The notes: generated from the letters alone by a model not told the origin. A stretch of DNA of 64,000 nt from Wuchereria bancrofti (GCA_005281725.1 SSBO01000001.1:11409776-11473775); one strand, 5' to 3'. Shown: positions 26,401 through 38,880, counted from the stretch's first letter. Made by a program: numbers and translations.

Positions 26401-27764
26401 CGATTAAAATAAAAGAATATAAATTTGTTGAGTGCAACTGAAAACAAGATTTTGTCAATTTTTTCTTTTCAAATTGAATAAAACGAGTGGTAACGAAATG
26501 ATATGATATCTCTGTTTAAAATGATCAAAAAAAAACCAATTTCTTGTTTTTTGACAGCTCTAATCATCTCGAATAATTCAACTAGATCTACGATTATAAT
26601 TAATGTTTAGTTCGTTTTTTCTTAATTACAATAAATCATCATTGATTGGTGAATACAATGATTCTCGTACTATTAATAGAACTATTCTTGAACTTCTCTT
26701 TTCTCCTTTTTTTCTTCCCCTTTTTTTACTTTTTTCCTATCAATGATTTTTGTTCTTACAATAAAAACACATAGTTTTTTTTTTTTTTCAGCGACAAATT
26801 TTTGATAATTTTATTCATTTTAATCAATAATATAAAGAATTGTTGAATTAGCAACAATCTTTTTTTTTTTTTTTTGCAGTTTTAGAAAAATTAGAATAAA
26901 TAAGAAAATGATATGATAAGATAATAAATACATTGTGCATAAAATGTCACATTGAATAAATTGTGCAAATTAATATCTTGGAAAACGAGAAAAAATTAAT
27001 GGAAAAAGATGAACTGACAAAAAGACATTTGCAAAAGATACCAAACTTTATTACACAACGATTGGTTGGCAGCGCAATGAAACAAATGAATAAAATCTAA
27101 AAAAATCCAAAAAAAAAATTTACTTTTTTTTTTTTTGTATCAAATTATTACCAATCATATATTTTCATCAATAAATTTTTTTTTTTTAAAGTAAAGTCAA
27201 ATTTTGCATATGTTAGAAGGAAAAAAAAAATAATAAGACGAGTGTGACGTACAATAAAATCTCGAGGACAGTAATTAATTCTACTTTTTCCTTTCTTAAA
27301 AAAAGAGATTTTTATGTTTATTGAAGTTTAGAAAAAATAATCATTTTAAAAATGCTAACTTTTAAATTCAAAAAAAAAAAAAAAAATCATAAGACGATTT
27401 GAAAGAAAAAAAGAAAACTACAAATTTGCAAATTAAAAAAAAAAAAAAAAAAGATGCTAACCGTAGTAGGCTTCAATATTGGATGCGATTTTGCGGTAGT
27501 AGCCAAGAAGAGTATAAATATAAGAATGTATAAATGTAGATGATTATAGTAATGTTGGCAGTAATAACAGTAGCAATAATAATCATTTAATGCTTTAAAA
27601 TTATTTGGCCATAATTTGATTTCTGGCCAATAAAATTTGAGGCGTATTATGTGCGATACAGTAAAAATCCAACGATAATACAAAGAGATGCACAAAGTGG
27701 TTTGACTATCAGTATGGGATTGATGATAAATGATTTGATCCATTTTCATTAATATTTCAAGCAT
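16776..27764 (-). CDS. Matrix metalloproteinase (M10A, nematode ZMP type)
   Basis: Nine exons in reading order: 27764-27462, 22901-22667, 22100-21995, 20068-19821, 18876-18676, 18329-18225, 18122-18054, 17316-17212 and 17071-16776; about 555 residues. Numbering from the ATG at 27764, exon 1 ends in a hydrophobic stretch ([15 protein letters not shown]) that looks like a signal or anchor. RRRKR (174-178) is a furin-type site. The catalytic domain follows: structural-zinc segment [15 protein letters not shown], active site [12 protein letters not shown] (320-331) and Met-turn ADAIMYP. It is a secreted or surface zinc endopeptidase acting on extracellular matrix or cuticle. The prodomain exon shows no PRCGVPD-like cysteine switch. 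The tail (365-555) is Cys-poor, basic near its end, and is not a hemopexin propeller. The start is the least certain part; another 5' exon may exist. Intron 1 is 4.6 kb. Confidence 0.85.
20296..20341. repeat. GA-rich simple repeat
   Basis: A run of GAAAGA and GAGA units on the plus strand inside an intron of the metalloprotease gene, ending in GGGG. Microsatellite-like; no function evident. Confidence 0.8.
21027..21050. repeat. Perfect inverted repeat, intronic
   Basis: ATACAGTATG-AAAT-CATACTGTAT, ten-base perfect arms with a 4-base loop. The 15-mer GAAATCATACTGTAT recurs at 21075-21089. It lies in the intron between metalloprotease exons 3 and 4. Could be a transposon-end remnant or a factor site; no open reading frame accompanies it. 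Confidence 0.6.
23380..23408. repeat. Long poly-A tract
   Basis: Roughly 29 uninterrupted adenines, the longest of many A/T runs in the window, in intron 1 of the metalloprotease gene. It could mark the tail of an old retroposed sequence, but no source sequence is recognisable next to it. Confidence 0.7.
25187..25236. repeat. CA/CATA microsatellite
   Basis: ACACAC followed by ACATACAC units in metalloprotease intron 1. Simple-sequence DNA. Confidence 0.85.
25381..25661. repeat. Diverged tandem duplication, two ~140-base units
   Basis: Unit 1 is 25381-25524 and unit 2 is 25525-25661. Both open with TCAACTTT, share AAAAGTTGATTGTAATTAT and ATTATTTAAAATAGTA, and close with a TTAT-CTCTG / TATTTCTG segment. 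They are clearly related but carry many substitutions and small gaps. No coding potential. Confidence 0.7.
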
Positions 27765-28033
27765 CAACAATAATAGATTGTTGATGTTATATGGATCAGA
27801 ATTAAATTTTATTTCTTCTTTTTCTCTTTCTCGAATTTTCGAGAGATACAGATAAAGTGAATTTTTCAATTTTATATATCTGTTAATATGTTTTTTTTTC
27901 AAATTTATTTATTTATTATTAAAAATAGACAGTTTTTGCTTGTTTTCCTTTTCTCCACCCGCTTTCGCTTATCAAATAGCAAAAGCTTAAGGATAGCAGC
28001 GATGAAAATTGAGATGAGATGAAGGTAAATGGT

Positions 28034-28330
28034 ATATTACTGTTGCTGCTGCTGCTGCTGCTGCTGCCTTCGAGGTGCTTTTGGGATTAAAATGACCGTG
28101 GCGCTGTTGGTACTGGCGATTGTATTAGGAAAGGTACCCCGCATTTTCTGTACAGGGAGCTCTCCGGTCTCCAAGCACTCTGTAGCGACGACTTGACAAA
28201 ACTTCATCTCATCACACCTTCTCCTTTTTTTTCCCCCCCTCCCCCGCCTCCTGGCCACTCCCCAAGTAAAACATTTTATCAAACCCCGCCAACCCTATCT
28301 ATCCTTCCCCTCTATTATGCCTACCTTTTC
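28034..28330. other. GC-rich island with CAG/CTG triplet run
   Basis: About 300 bases of much higher GC and sequence complexity than the surroundings, a few hundred bases upstream of the metalloprotease first exon. It starts with about nine GCT/CTG units. On the minus strand, a frame through it (28282-28037) ends in a Gln run. On the plus strand, ATG at 28092 opens a 34-codon frame beginning MTVALLVLAIVLGK, which looks like a signal peptide and ends at a possible donor AAG|GTACCC. Neither frame joins to a convincing second exon. It may be a promoter/CpG-like element, a first exon of an unrecognised gene, or inserted DNA. Confidence 0.4.
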
Positions 28331-31011
28331 ACATCTCCGCCTCGAAAACCCTTAGAAGGATGATAATGATGAATGTAGTAAAGACTGACCACGCCTTCAA
28401 TCAAAAATTTTTCCAACGAGGAAAAAGACTCATTTTTCCATTCTTCATCGATAACTTTCTAACATTCACAGTAATCGAAGTATATTATCTTCCTTAAACA
28501 GTAACCGAAATTTACAAAAGTATTATATTAAAAGTTATCACTCATTGATAAATGATAACAATGCTTAAGTAGCATGAAAAGAAGAATGGATTGGTAGATG
28601 ATCAATTTATCATTTAACAATTATTCAATACGGTTCCATCATTTTTTGATGAATTTCGAAATATAATCAATCATTAATTAATTAACTAATTAATTAATAT
28701 GCTAATCAGCTATTACTTATATCGTTTAAAAGTGATACTAATTAAATGTGAGATTGTTTCAGAGTTAAATTTGCATTAATATAATATTGTGTAACTGTGA
28801 CATTTATTAAAAGTGTTAAATATTTATTTGCATTTTGAAAAAATTCACTGCAAATATTCGATGTGCAATTAAATTATAAGCTTTAGAAGGATAAAATTTG
28901 CTATACATCGATAAAAGAAACAATCTTTCACAATTGAAAATTATCACCAATCATTTTCATATTATTATCATAATTATCAATCAACAAGTAATATGCCACC
29001 CATATTGTGATAAACAAACATATTAGAGTAGATTGAAATTATGAGATAAATAAGGAAACTTTAGAAACGAAGAATATTTCAAAGAATTCCATAGACGATG
29101 CGTAAAATTGTGACATTAATTTCGATAATGATGGTACAAAGTTCATCATGAAAATACATTTTAGACGGCGGAAATTTTCAATAAAAGCGCATTTATGTCA
29201 ATAGAGAGTAGGAAGAGAAGTGAGAAGCATTGAAAATGAAAAAGGATTACAAATTCTTTCTTTCCGGTTAAGTACTTTTCAGGAATTTCGAAGAAGCGAA
29301 GCAGAAAAATGAGAGTAACTAGGTTAGAAGAAAAAAGAAAGTATGCATTTTCTTCAATTTGTTATTTATCATTGTTTCTTATTGGAATCGTAAATTTGAA
29401 TTTAATCGTTAAACATGTATTTGAAAAGGTTTGAAGTTTTTATAAAACTCAATAAGTGTAAGGAAGGAAATGTTAAATTCAATTTCAAAGTTTCACATAT
29501 ACTTTTTATCTTCTGTAGAACCTAAATTATTTTTAAGTCAATGCTTTCTTCAAATTCCGATTGCAACTAATATCAGTCGAACGGTTTCATCTTATCATAT
29601 GGTACAATTTTCAAGAAATTGAAACAGCACTTAACAGTTTTTCAAATTCTCAATCTTATTTATTCAAAAAAAAAAAAAAAGAAAAAAATTATGTTTAATG
29701 CTATAAACAATCTCACTAAAACTCATTCTTCTAAAACTTAGCAAGAATAGAAAATTTGAATTTAAAGCAGTCATAAATAATTTTGATGTAATTGGATAAC
29801 TTTAAAAAAAAGAGATAGAGAGAGAGGAAGATTAGAAAATAGACAATGTTTAAACAAACAGCTCTTAATCAGAAAACAGACAGCTCTTATTTTATCATTT
29901 TCAGTCTAACTGATAAGTTAGGAATATTATTTCATAGCATAAAGTTACAATAAAAATGTGCTTAATGCATAAAATTTATTATTTGTCATTTTCCGAAATC
30001 CTTTTTACGTCTTTTTTTTTTCCTTTCATTTCTTAAAAATACACCAAACCTATCGATTAGACATTGACTCGATAAAAAGGAAAAAGAAAAACTCAGAATA
30101 AAAGTAGCATTTTTAAATGTAAGCGAGTCTCTATCAGAGATGATTCTTGTTTGAAAAGATCAGCGCTTATTGTACATACATTTGCGCTTCAAAAATCAAA
30201 TATTATTAATATTATTATTAAAGCATTCAATCATAATTGATTATTGCTATATGCAGCAATTTTGTGATACTTAAAAAATTGTTTACATTAATTTTTGAAG
30301 AATGCAAAATGAATTTAAGAATTCAATTTTAATGTCAAAACGAAGCAGCATAGCACAGTGGTAGCGTGCTAGGTTCATAACATAGAGGTAAAATTAGTGC
30401 AAATTTTCTATGCTTTACAATTTTAGAAATTTTAATCTATAAAATAAATATTCTAGTGTAGATAAGTCTGAAATTATCAGTCCAACAATTTATTTAATTC
30501 TATTTCAAATGAAAAGAAGATAAGCTTCTAGCATTTCATTTAAAATGGATTATATATTTGATTCCAATTTTAATAACACTTCAAAAAAAATTTCATTCTT
30601 TTTGACGGAACAAATCATTCATTAAGTTAAAAAAAAAAAAAAAACGCTTAACTCTTCATTTTATTACGTTGTTTAATTCAATGAAAACTCAAAGACTACA
30701 TGAAAGGTTGTTTCTAATAGGCGGAAGAATTTTAAAATTTACGACATGTTTCTTCGTTTATAATATTGATGAAAATTCATCTAAATTAATTCAGTCATTT
30801 AAATTTAAATCGTTTATTTCTTTTTTAACTGCTCTATTCAAGAAAATGTTTTCATAAAATTTTACGTGTTCCGACGGACGATATAAATGAATAAGAACAA
30901 GTGTGTAACTTGTTATTAATCATTTTGTGTAACATTGTGCTGCAGACAGTTCGCTTACGATATTTGATATTATCATTTCATAAATTGTTCAAATTAAAAC
31001 CACGAGGTTTC

Positions 31012-31043
<32 letters not shown>

Positions 31044-33864
31044 GAAAAAATCATGAGCCAAATTATGGAAAATGCTAATTAGCTAATTATACTAGCAGAA
31101 ATGTTTTATTAATGATTTATCAAAATTAGTAATTTTTCATGTCTTATTCAAATTTCACAATTAACAAAATAAAATTTAAAGAAACTTAAGTTTCAGAAAA
31201 TGTGTGAATGTTTTTTTTTTTTGCACTTATTTTTACTAAATAAAAAATAAAAATGGTAGTAAAAGTGATGAGAAACTTGATAAAATTGATAAAATGAGAA
31301 AAATGTTAATTTAAAAAATATTGAATATATGAAAAGATGATACATCCGATAATGCTATTTTAAATAATTTTGAAATAATTAAAGGAAATGCTTTATAAAA
31401 ATTTTTTTTTTCTTGTTTTCAATTAAAAGAACCATTGAATAGGGAATTAATATAAAGGAAATTCAAGTTAAACATAAATTTTAATTCTGTATTTATCAAA
31501 TGTATTAATTTTGTAGAAATTTATCCAGTAATCTTTGGAATAAATTATCGCATTAATCATAAAATTAACAAGAAATGCTTTAGTCATCTTATTTTAATTT
31601 TATTCTATAGCAATTACATAAATTCAATTTAACTTAAAAATGAAACACAAGAATTATTTGGGTTCTTTTGCTTTTTTTTCATCTTTACAAATTTGAAATT
31701 ACTTTTGTTTTTTCAACTACTAAAATTTTTGACTTTTTTCGATAAAAAACTTTGTTATGAAAAATTACTGCAGGAAGAATAACGAAGGAAACATTCATTC
31801 GATCGATCTTATCACTATTTCGTAATAGCAATGTGAATTTGTATAACTTCTAGCTTATTGACTGATAATATGCAAATGCAACTGATATCTGAGCAAAAAT
31901 CAGTACTTATCAGATACTTTTAGACGAATTAAATCTAATCAAATCATCATCTTTTTTCTCAAAATTTCAACTTTTTATTTCAAAAAAAAAATTTCACTTC
32001 TAGAATTACACATCATTCTTGCATAATTTAATCAGAATAACTATTTTCTGAGCAAAATAGATAACTTTGCGCAAATATATATCACAGAATTATTGCTAAT
32101 ATGCAATTCATTTAATCGAGAAATTTGATAGAAAAATTTTAAATTCAACAAAAAAAGCAAAAAACAAAAAACAAAAAAAACAAAAAGAAAAAACAAAAAG
32201 GAAAAAAGAGATGTAATTTCATCAGTTTCATTCAAATATCCAGTTGTCGAATATAAATTATGAAAAGGGAAGTGAACACTTAAATAGTCATCAAATAGTT
32301 AATAATTGTATAGGATGAGAGAGAGGGAAATAGATTAGAAATAATTTTTTTTTTAGGTAGACTAAAAATAGATGATCAACTTAGATAAATTTGAATAGCT
32401 ATGTTTACTCTATTGATGACATCTGCATTAGACATCAATAATACTGCGCAAGGATGTTCATGTGATCAGGTGTGAATTGTAAAATCAAATGTTACAATAA
32501 AAAAAAAAAGAGTAATCAGAATAGTATAACATTTTAGATATATCTAAAAACAAGGAAAAAAAAACTCCGTGAAGGAGGAAAGAGATATAACAAAATTAAT
32601 AAAAAAAGAAAAAAAAAAGATCAAAGAAAAAAGTAAAGGTTCGAAATAGAATCAAAAAGATAGGAGAAAGGAAGATAAAGAGGAGAAAGTTTAATTTCAT
32701 CTTTCTAATTCATTAAAATTTGTATTCTGAAGTACATATTACCGTTTATGGAATAAATTTGTATAATTTAGCGTAATGCATAATGTTTTGATCGTATTTT
32801 AATAATTAGTTTGATTATTTGGATAATCTCAACACAATCATAATTCAACTATCACTTTAATTAATAATAGTCAATAGTATATCATCCATGCACGCTGATA
32901 ATGATTGATTGTTTTAGTGATTAATTCATACAAAATCAAAAATTATTAGAAACTAATATTTAAACGAATGAACGAATCCAAATGAAATAAATGCAAAATC
33001 CGATACAGTTTATATGATTGTAAATCGTATCAATCAAATGATATGTGAATTAGTGATATCGAAAATAAACAACGCTGGAAAACTACAACGCTAATAGAAA
33101 TTTTGCATGTCCTTATTCCTAATCTAAAATAATTAAAATCACAAAAATATCACTACCCATGACTATTATGTCAATTGGAAACATGAAGTGAGTTCCTGAC
33201 CAAATAAGTGAAATCAGCAAAACTTCGCAATTTAAAATTTTGTACTAAAACACAATCCTGAAATCATAGCGTATAATACCACATTTTTCCATTGATTTTG
33301 CTACTAACAAATCAATAAGAATTGTCTACTTTTTGTTTTCCTTTTTTGTAATGAACAAACATACAGCTATTTTATGTATATTTATGAACATTTACAAGCA
33401 ATTACTGTATTGTTTTTGTAATAAAACTTCTAATGAAGCCAAAATACTATATAAAAAATGAGAAGAAAAACAACAAATGGAAATTATGGGATTGATAGCC
33501 ACTGTTAACACAGTGGATTATAGACCTATAGCACGAATTAAACAACGAAAAAAAAAAAAACCAAATACAACCTTTCAAACAAGTTTTAAAACCCCATGAT
33601 TCAAACCAATTTAAGATTAATTATAAATAAGTTCAAGAAAGTTTGTGCAGATGAAGTAGTCGTTTGTCATAATTCATCCCAAAATGGTTGGCAATGTGAA
33701 TCACCATAAAAAAATTCATTTCCGTTAATGAAAGACGCAAAATTTTGTTAGCTGAAGATCAAAATCCGAAATTCTAAAAAACGACTACTCTCTATCCTAT
33801 TCGCTGATAATATAAAGTTTTACAGCTATAGAAAGATCACATAGATAATAAACGACGAAGGCTT
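28331..33864. other. Gene-poor AT-rich region
   Basis: About 5.5 kb between the head of the metalloprotease gene and the tail of dynamitin. Apart from the tRNA-like relic at 30344-30415, I see only AT-rich DNA, poly-A runs, and short GA stretches (near 29816 and 32317). Many TTATCA/TGATAA motifs occur, as in the region downstream of the metalloprotease. The first part probably holds the metalloprotease promoter. Confidence 0.45.
30344..30415 (+). pseudogene. Decayed tRNA-Met(CAT)-like sequence
   Basis: The A-box-like segment TAGCACAGTGGTAGCGTGC is nearly that of eukaryotic elongator tRNA-Met (TAGCGCAGTGGTAGCGCGC). A 7-base loop TTCATAA with CAT anticodon is flanked by CTAGG/CATAG, four of five pairs. 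A T-arm-like AAATT-AGTGCAA-ATTTT follows, but the B box (GTTCGAATC) is lost and the acceptor strands pair poorly in tRNA register. I read it as a relic or tRNA-derived element, not a working tRNA. Confidence 0.5.
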
Positions 33865-36678
33865 TTAGGAATTCAACTTATTAATCCGTTCTTCCAATCT
33901 AGCGATATCTGCGCCAAGCTTTTCTAAAGCAGCGTGCGTTTGTTGACGAAAATCAAATAACATCATTTCTTCCCTTTCCATCGTTTTGGCTAATTGTGAA
34001 CGGATGCCCGTCAATTGACTCAATTTTTCACTAAAGTGTTCTGCTGAAAATTTATTAAGTCTTAATAAAACCAAAAAAAGAAAAAACACTTATGATTTTT
34101 TGTATAACGATTGTAATCGACCCAAATATTCCACACTAGTCTAAGTTGAATATTGACAACTTTGATTCTATAAGTTATTTTCTCTTTTATCTACTAAAAA
34201 CACTTTTCATACACTACGTTCTATAGTTGAGCACAGTGATTATGCGATTGCTTATCATAATGTTAACATGGATCGTAGAAAAGCTCTTGATAACTAATCA
34301 ATTTTGTTGAAATGATTTTTTTTTAATATTAATAACTGGAACCATTGGGACTGGAGAATTAAAAAGCAGCATCTCCTAAGCTTGCTTAAACTTTTGAAAT
34401 ATTGTCAGAAGAGCTCTGACACTTCCCAATTTGCCTTTCTATTCCAAAACAAAAGATCGAATTTCGCAAAGAAATCATCTATATTTACAAACATAAACAG
34501 TCAGTAATGGAACAAAAATTTCAAATTTTTCACGAAAATTGTGTACCTTGTTCATGAAGTTTTCTTAAATCATACATCCTTTTAACTGCCGAAGATAAGC
34601 CAGTGCAAGCTACATCCCATCGATTCATCATCTCATATAGCTTATCAACTTTTTCCTCGAACTCTGAATCACCTTTCTCCTTCTTTTTTTCTTCCACCTG
34701 CAATTTGCAGCTTTTCGAAATAATCAATCTATCAAACAGAACATAGCTTAAGCAGTCAAAATTCATTTTACATTTTATTGCGTTGTGCTATGATTACATT
34801 TTGATTATGATGTTCTAAAATGCATCATCAAAAAAAAAAAAAACAGTAAAAAAAAATTTAAAAAAATAACTATAATGGATATAACAACATAAACATAAAG
34901 AAATACCTGTTGAAACTTAGAAAGAAGCTGCGTAATGCGTGAATGAAGACCATCAACATGAGCAGGATGTAATAATTGTACACGCATACGTAAATCTTCA
35001 ATAGCTTCAGCAATTGGAATTTTACAAATTTTCATGGATTCATCATAACCAGCACCAACACCATCAATCATCTGCTCCAAACGGTTGATTCGATTCTCCA
35101 AAAATGCTAGACGTCCGCTTACAATATTGCTTTCAGCAGAAGGAGTTGCACTTTGTGTTTTGTCATCTCTGTAAATTTTCCGTCAAAAAGCGAACTGTCA
35201 CTGAATTATTCCTTCTCTTTCTGTATTGTAGATTTTTTTTTAACTTTTGTAGCTTAGGTATCTTATTGAGACTTCATTTACATTCCCAAAAAAACAGAAT
35301 GTAAATTCTAAAAATGGAAACCATTTAAATCCTGAAGCTTCCTTCAAATATAGCTGACGTGCGACGCAAAAAGTTCGAGTTCTAAGAGCAATATTATGCA
35401 AGAAGTTGTGAAATAATAATTAATGAGGATTAGTAGTGATTTTAAATTGCTAACAATAAAAAAGACAGTTTCTAAACTTCGAGAATTTGCCTTAAAACAA
35501 TCGCTTACTTTTTTTCACTTTGAACGCAAGTTGTAATGTTATTTTTATTCATTTGCAAAGCCTTCAACGTTTCCAGCATAGCAATCAAATCTTCTTCATG
35601 AACAACACATGTGTCCGATTTCTCAGATGCTTTCTGAAAAGACAAAAAGAAAAAGGTTTAACTATCATGTCGAATAGACTCATAATTTAGAAGAACAGAA
35701 GTTATTATCATTTTACTAAAAAATGGATACTTTCATATGACATCGCTGTTAAAACAACTAAAAGAACTTATAAACAAGAAAAACTAGTGATTATATCAAA
35801 CCTGTTCTTGCAGAGATTCCGCTAGATCATTTATCTCACAATTTAAGCGAGTGAACTTCTGCTCCAACGTTTCTGTTTCATCTGCATAAGGTCCAATCAC
35901 TTCAAGCACATACGAACCACCACCATAACCACATCGTTTTCTGCGTACAATAGAATCCGAGAAATCTACACTGATCAAATCATTACTCTATATCCTTTTT
36001 CACTGTGCAAAAAAAAATATTCTTATATAAAGCGATCTAATAAAATATTTTCTACTACTGAAATTCTGTAAAACTACTAATGTGAAATAATCAAAAATGC
36101 AAGTTTAATGTTAAAAATCAAACAGATAACAGCTGAAAAAAATTGCGAAATATGCCAAATGCTCACCGACATTTTCTGCGCTCAATAAACGACCTTTGAA
36201 TCGTTTCATAGCGTTGTCAACGTCGATGTGCACCCGCTCTATTTCTAAAATATAACTAACGTCGCTGGTAAGAGTAAATTTTGAAAATTTTTTTCTATTC
36301 AAATTATACTAATGTACTTCACTCATTCATTCAGATAAGTAAATGAAAAGCAAATGTGTCCGCATTGCAAAAGCGCCTTTGTTAATTAAAAGCAGTACAT
36401 AAAGTTAGTAAGAAAAAAATTTCGGCTATAAAATCTCAACCACAAATCACTATTCTTTTACCAGGATAAATTTTGTTTATAATCTATCTTCGACATAACG
36501 AATTTCATATGATTGATTATCAAACTATAAACAGCAAAACTTCAGAATTATAAAAATTTCTGATAATAAATGGAACAATGGAATAACCTTCCGATTCATT
36601 GATCTCATCTTCAATCATTTGTTGATCATCTTCTGGTAAATCTTCTGTCTCGTAAACATCTTCCTTTCGTAATGACAT
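33865..36678 (-). CDS. dnc-2: Dynamitin, dynactin subunit 2
   Basis: Seven exons in reading order: 36678-36588, 36244-36167, 35965-35802, 35633-35509, 35168-34907, 34697-34547 and 34043-33865; all GT-AG and in phase, 349 residues. Dynamitin joins the dynactin shoulder to the Arp1 filament and so couples cytoplasmic dynein to cargo. Family hallmarks are the N-terminal DVYETEDLPEDD (human DVYETSDLPEDD), then DFSDSIVRRKRCGYGGG (human DFSDRIGKTKRTGYESG), several long charged coiled-coil segments, and YDLRKLHEQ near the C-terminus (human VTIKQLHEQ). The length suits the family (C. elegans about 330, human about 400). A TTTCAG acceptor lies 16 bases before the ATG. Confidence 0.93.
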
Positions 36679-36694
36679 CTTTTTCAGATATTAT

Positions 36695-36700
36695 CTGAAA
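36695..36700 (-). promoter_or_regulatory. Candidate spliced-leader acceptor of dynamitin
   Basis: On the minus strand TTTCAG ends at 36695, leaving a 16-base leader before the ATG at 36678. ATATTATCTGAAA-like arms around it are partly self-complementary. Trans-splicing is inferred from position only. Confidence 0.45.
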
Positions 36701-37204
36701 GATACAAATCTGAAAAAATACTTTCAGAAGACTAATTCTTACATTTTCGCATTCCTCAATTTAAAAGCATCTTTAAACAAATTGATCTTTAAATGAGGAA
36801 ATGCGGAAGTTTAACAGATCACGTAACTACATACGAGTCATACGTCACGCTTAAACAAACACCTGCTAACATACACCATCCGTCTAACTCTCCCAAAACA
36901 ATCGCCATCTCTCACTAACATCAATTCCTTTCATTGCTTTGCATAACGTCACTATTGTTCGGCCATGAAATTAAATAGCAATATAATTGCACGGTCTCCG
37001 GATAGTATGACATTTTAGAATTGGGATGAATGATTCGAATTTTAACCGGAACCGGTTGATTGGAATTTCTCGGGTGAGAGCATCTATTCGTATAGTTTTG
37101 AAATATTGGAGCAAGTTTTATGAGATACCAAAATGAATGTTAAAGTTTGAAATAATATTACACATTTCTTTCTTTACTTATTTGAAATAACATTTAATGA
37201 TATG

Positions 37205-37240
37205 AGAGAGGGAGAGAGAGAGAGAGAAAGAGAGAGAGGA
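37205..37240. repeat. GA microsatellite
   Basis: GAGAGAGG and GAGAGA units on the plus strand, upstream of dynamitin. Simple repeat. Confidence 0.85.
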
Positions 37241-37271
37241 AGTGTTTTATACAGTGAATAAAAGAGAAAGG

Positions 37272-37430
37272 AATGTCCACTCTTTTTACTCAACTTATTG
37301 TAGAATGACATATCTTCTCTTTTTACTCGTTGTGAAATGATATGTCAACCTTTTTTACTTATTATAGAGTGACATGTCCACTTTTCTTATTTGTTGTCAA
37401 GTGACGTGTCCAGTTTTTACTCATTTTTAT
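37272..37430. repeat. Diverged minisatellite, about 4-5 units
   Basis: Repeated units of about 32-45 bases built on TTTTTACTYRTTGT...GTGACATGTCCACT. TTTTTACTC or TTTTTACTT and a following GACATGTC-like block occur four to five times, with substitutions and small length changes. Located about 0.6-0.75 kb upstream of dynamitin. Confidence 0.7.
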
Positions 37431-37829
37431 TGATTCATTAAGAAATACAATGGATAGTTTATTCCTTTATTTCATTTCCTTACTATCTTCTCATTCTTAT
37501 CATTCATATTTCTCAGATATTTGTTAGCTCTATTCATTTATTCTTATCAAATATCTTCCACTTATCATTATATTCATTCATCCTTATATGTCTATCTTAT
37601 TTTCTTTATCTCTTCATTTACTGTTTTTATATTTCATTAATTTTGCCATTTGTAATCATTGGCTCCAAATTTTATTTTGTAAAATCTCATTTTACAAATT
37701 TCACAATTCAAATCATTAAAATGTCCTACAATGGTTAGAAGTATTAAAACTTATTGTTTCTTTTCTATGCAATGTGTATACAAATTAATCTATCACTGCA
37801 CTTTTAATAAACTGAAATATATTTTAATG

Positions 37830-37877
37830 TGTGTGTATGTGTGTGTGTGTGTATGTGTGTGTATGTATGTATGTATA
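37830..37877. repeat. GT/GTAT microsatellite
   Basis: GTGTGT interrupted by ATGT, ending in GTATGTAT units. Simple repeat; open frames through it are artefacts. Confidence 0.85.
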
Positions 37878-38880
37878 TCTGTCAATTCAGATAGGTTTTG
37901 TTCACGTATAAAATTTGTTCATCTAAAAAAAAAAAACAACAGCTAGAAATATAACTACTTAAAAATTAAAATATTTCAATTCATTAAAGATGCAATGACC
38001 ATGTTTAACGATTAATTTTAAAAAATTTTTATTCCTAACCATAGTTTTTTTATATATTATAAGTCATGGCATTGGTCGAATTGTGAGGAAAAATGAATTT
38101 TATTTGATATACATACATTACATTACTACAATTTAATGGTCGCTGCGCCAAAATGAAAATTACAAAATGAATTATTTAAATTATATTAAGTGATTACAAA
38201 TGGCATATTATAACTGCTGGTTAAAAATTGAAAGGAAATATGTGATTTATTTGCACATAGTAAATATACAAAAAAAGTTGCTGTGTAAACAAGTGAGCTC
38301 TCTTGTTGTCCCTGTGAACAGTTCGACAAGTAGAATTTCATTTTGTAATTAATTTCGTTTTTTTTTTTTTTGTGTGGTTCTGAAAAGATTATTTCGGATG
38401 CAACTGTCTGATTACAGATTATCTGCTCGATTATCATGAAGTTTGTCCCATCTTCTTCACTTGTTTGACAATCAATTTTAATTAATTATGCCGATTGTAC
38501 TTCATTGCTGAACTTTAAGTTGTACAGTCGTTATTCATCGTATATTTTAACCCTTTCTGTTTAAACAAAATGAGTTTTGTCTGAAAACAAACTGATAATA
38601 AGAGGGGGAATAGGATTATTTCATTTTTAACTGAATAATTACTTATCGATAGTATAAAATATCGAATATCTAGAAAAAAATGGTAGGTTAAATAAAAAAT
38701 AAAAGATTTGTTGTTAAAAAATATTACAGCTGACTGTCATTCCGAACTCTTACTTCCAGTCGCTACTTCAATTCCAAATTACTTGTTTATTTTGATCATG
38801 TTTTGCTAACCGAAATATATCTCATCTTCTATTTTTTTATCGATCAAATTAATTTCAGGAAGTAAAAACGGCGGCTACTG

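Larger units (their letters stand above)
36701..38880. other. Dynamitin upstream region with repeats
   Basis: About 2.2 kb without a supported gene. The first 350 bases are less AT-rich and contain two CRE-like TACGTCAC / AACGTCAC segments (near 36841 and 36946), plausible promoter elements of dynamitin. Then come a GA repeat (37205-37240), a diverged minisatellite (37272-37430), and a GT microsatellite (37830-37877). Confidence 0.4.

Noticed and set aside
27387..27902. 171-residue minus-strand open frame taken as one protein
   Set aside because: Only the part from about 27764 to 27462 fits, as exon 1 of the metalloprotease. The rest runs through a poly-T/A tract and starts at a non-ATG codon.
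28037..28282. Minus-strand frame ending in a Gln run as a gene
   Set aside because: The Gln run is the CAG triplet repeat read in one of three frames, and no family or splice partner is recognisable. Kept only as part of the GC-rich island.
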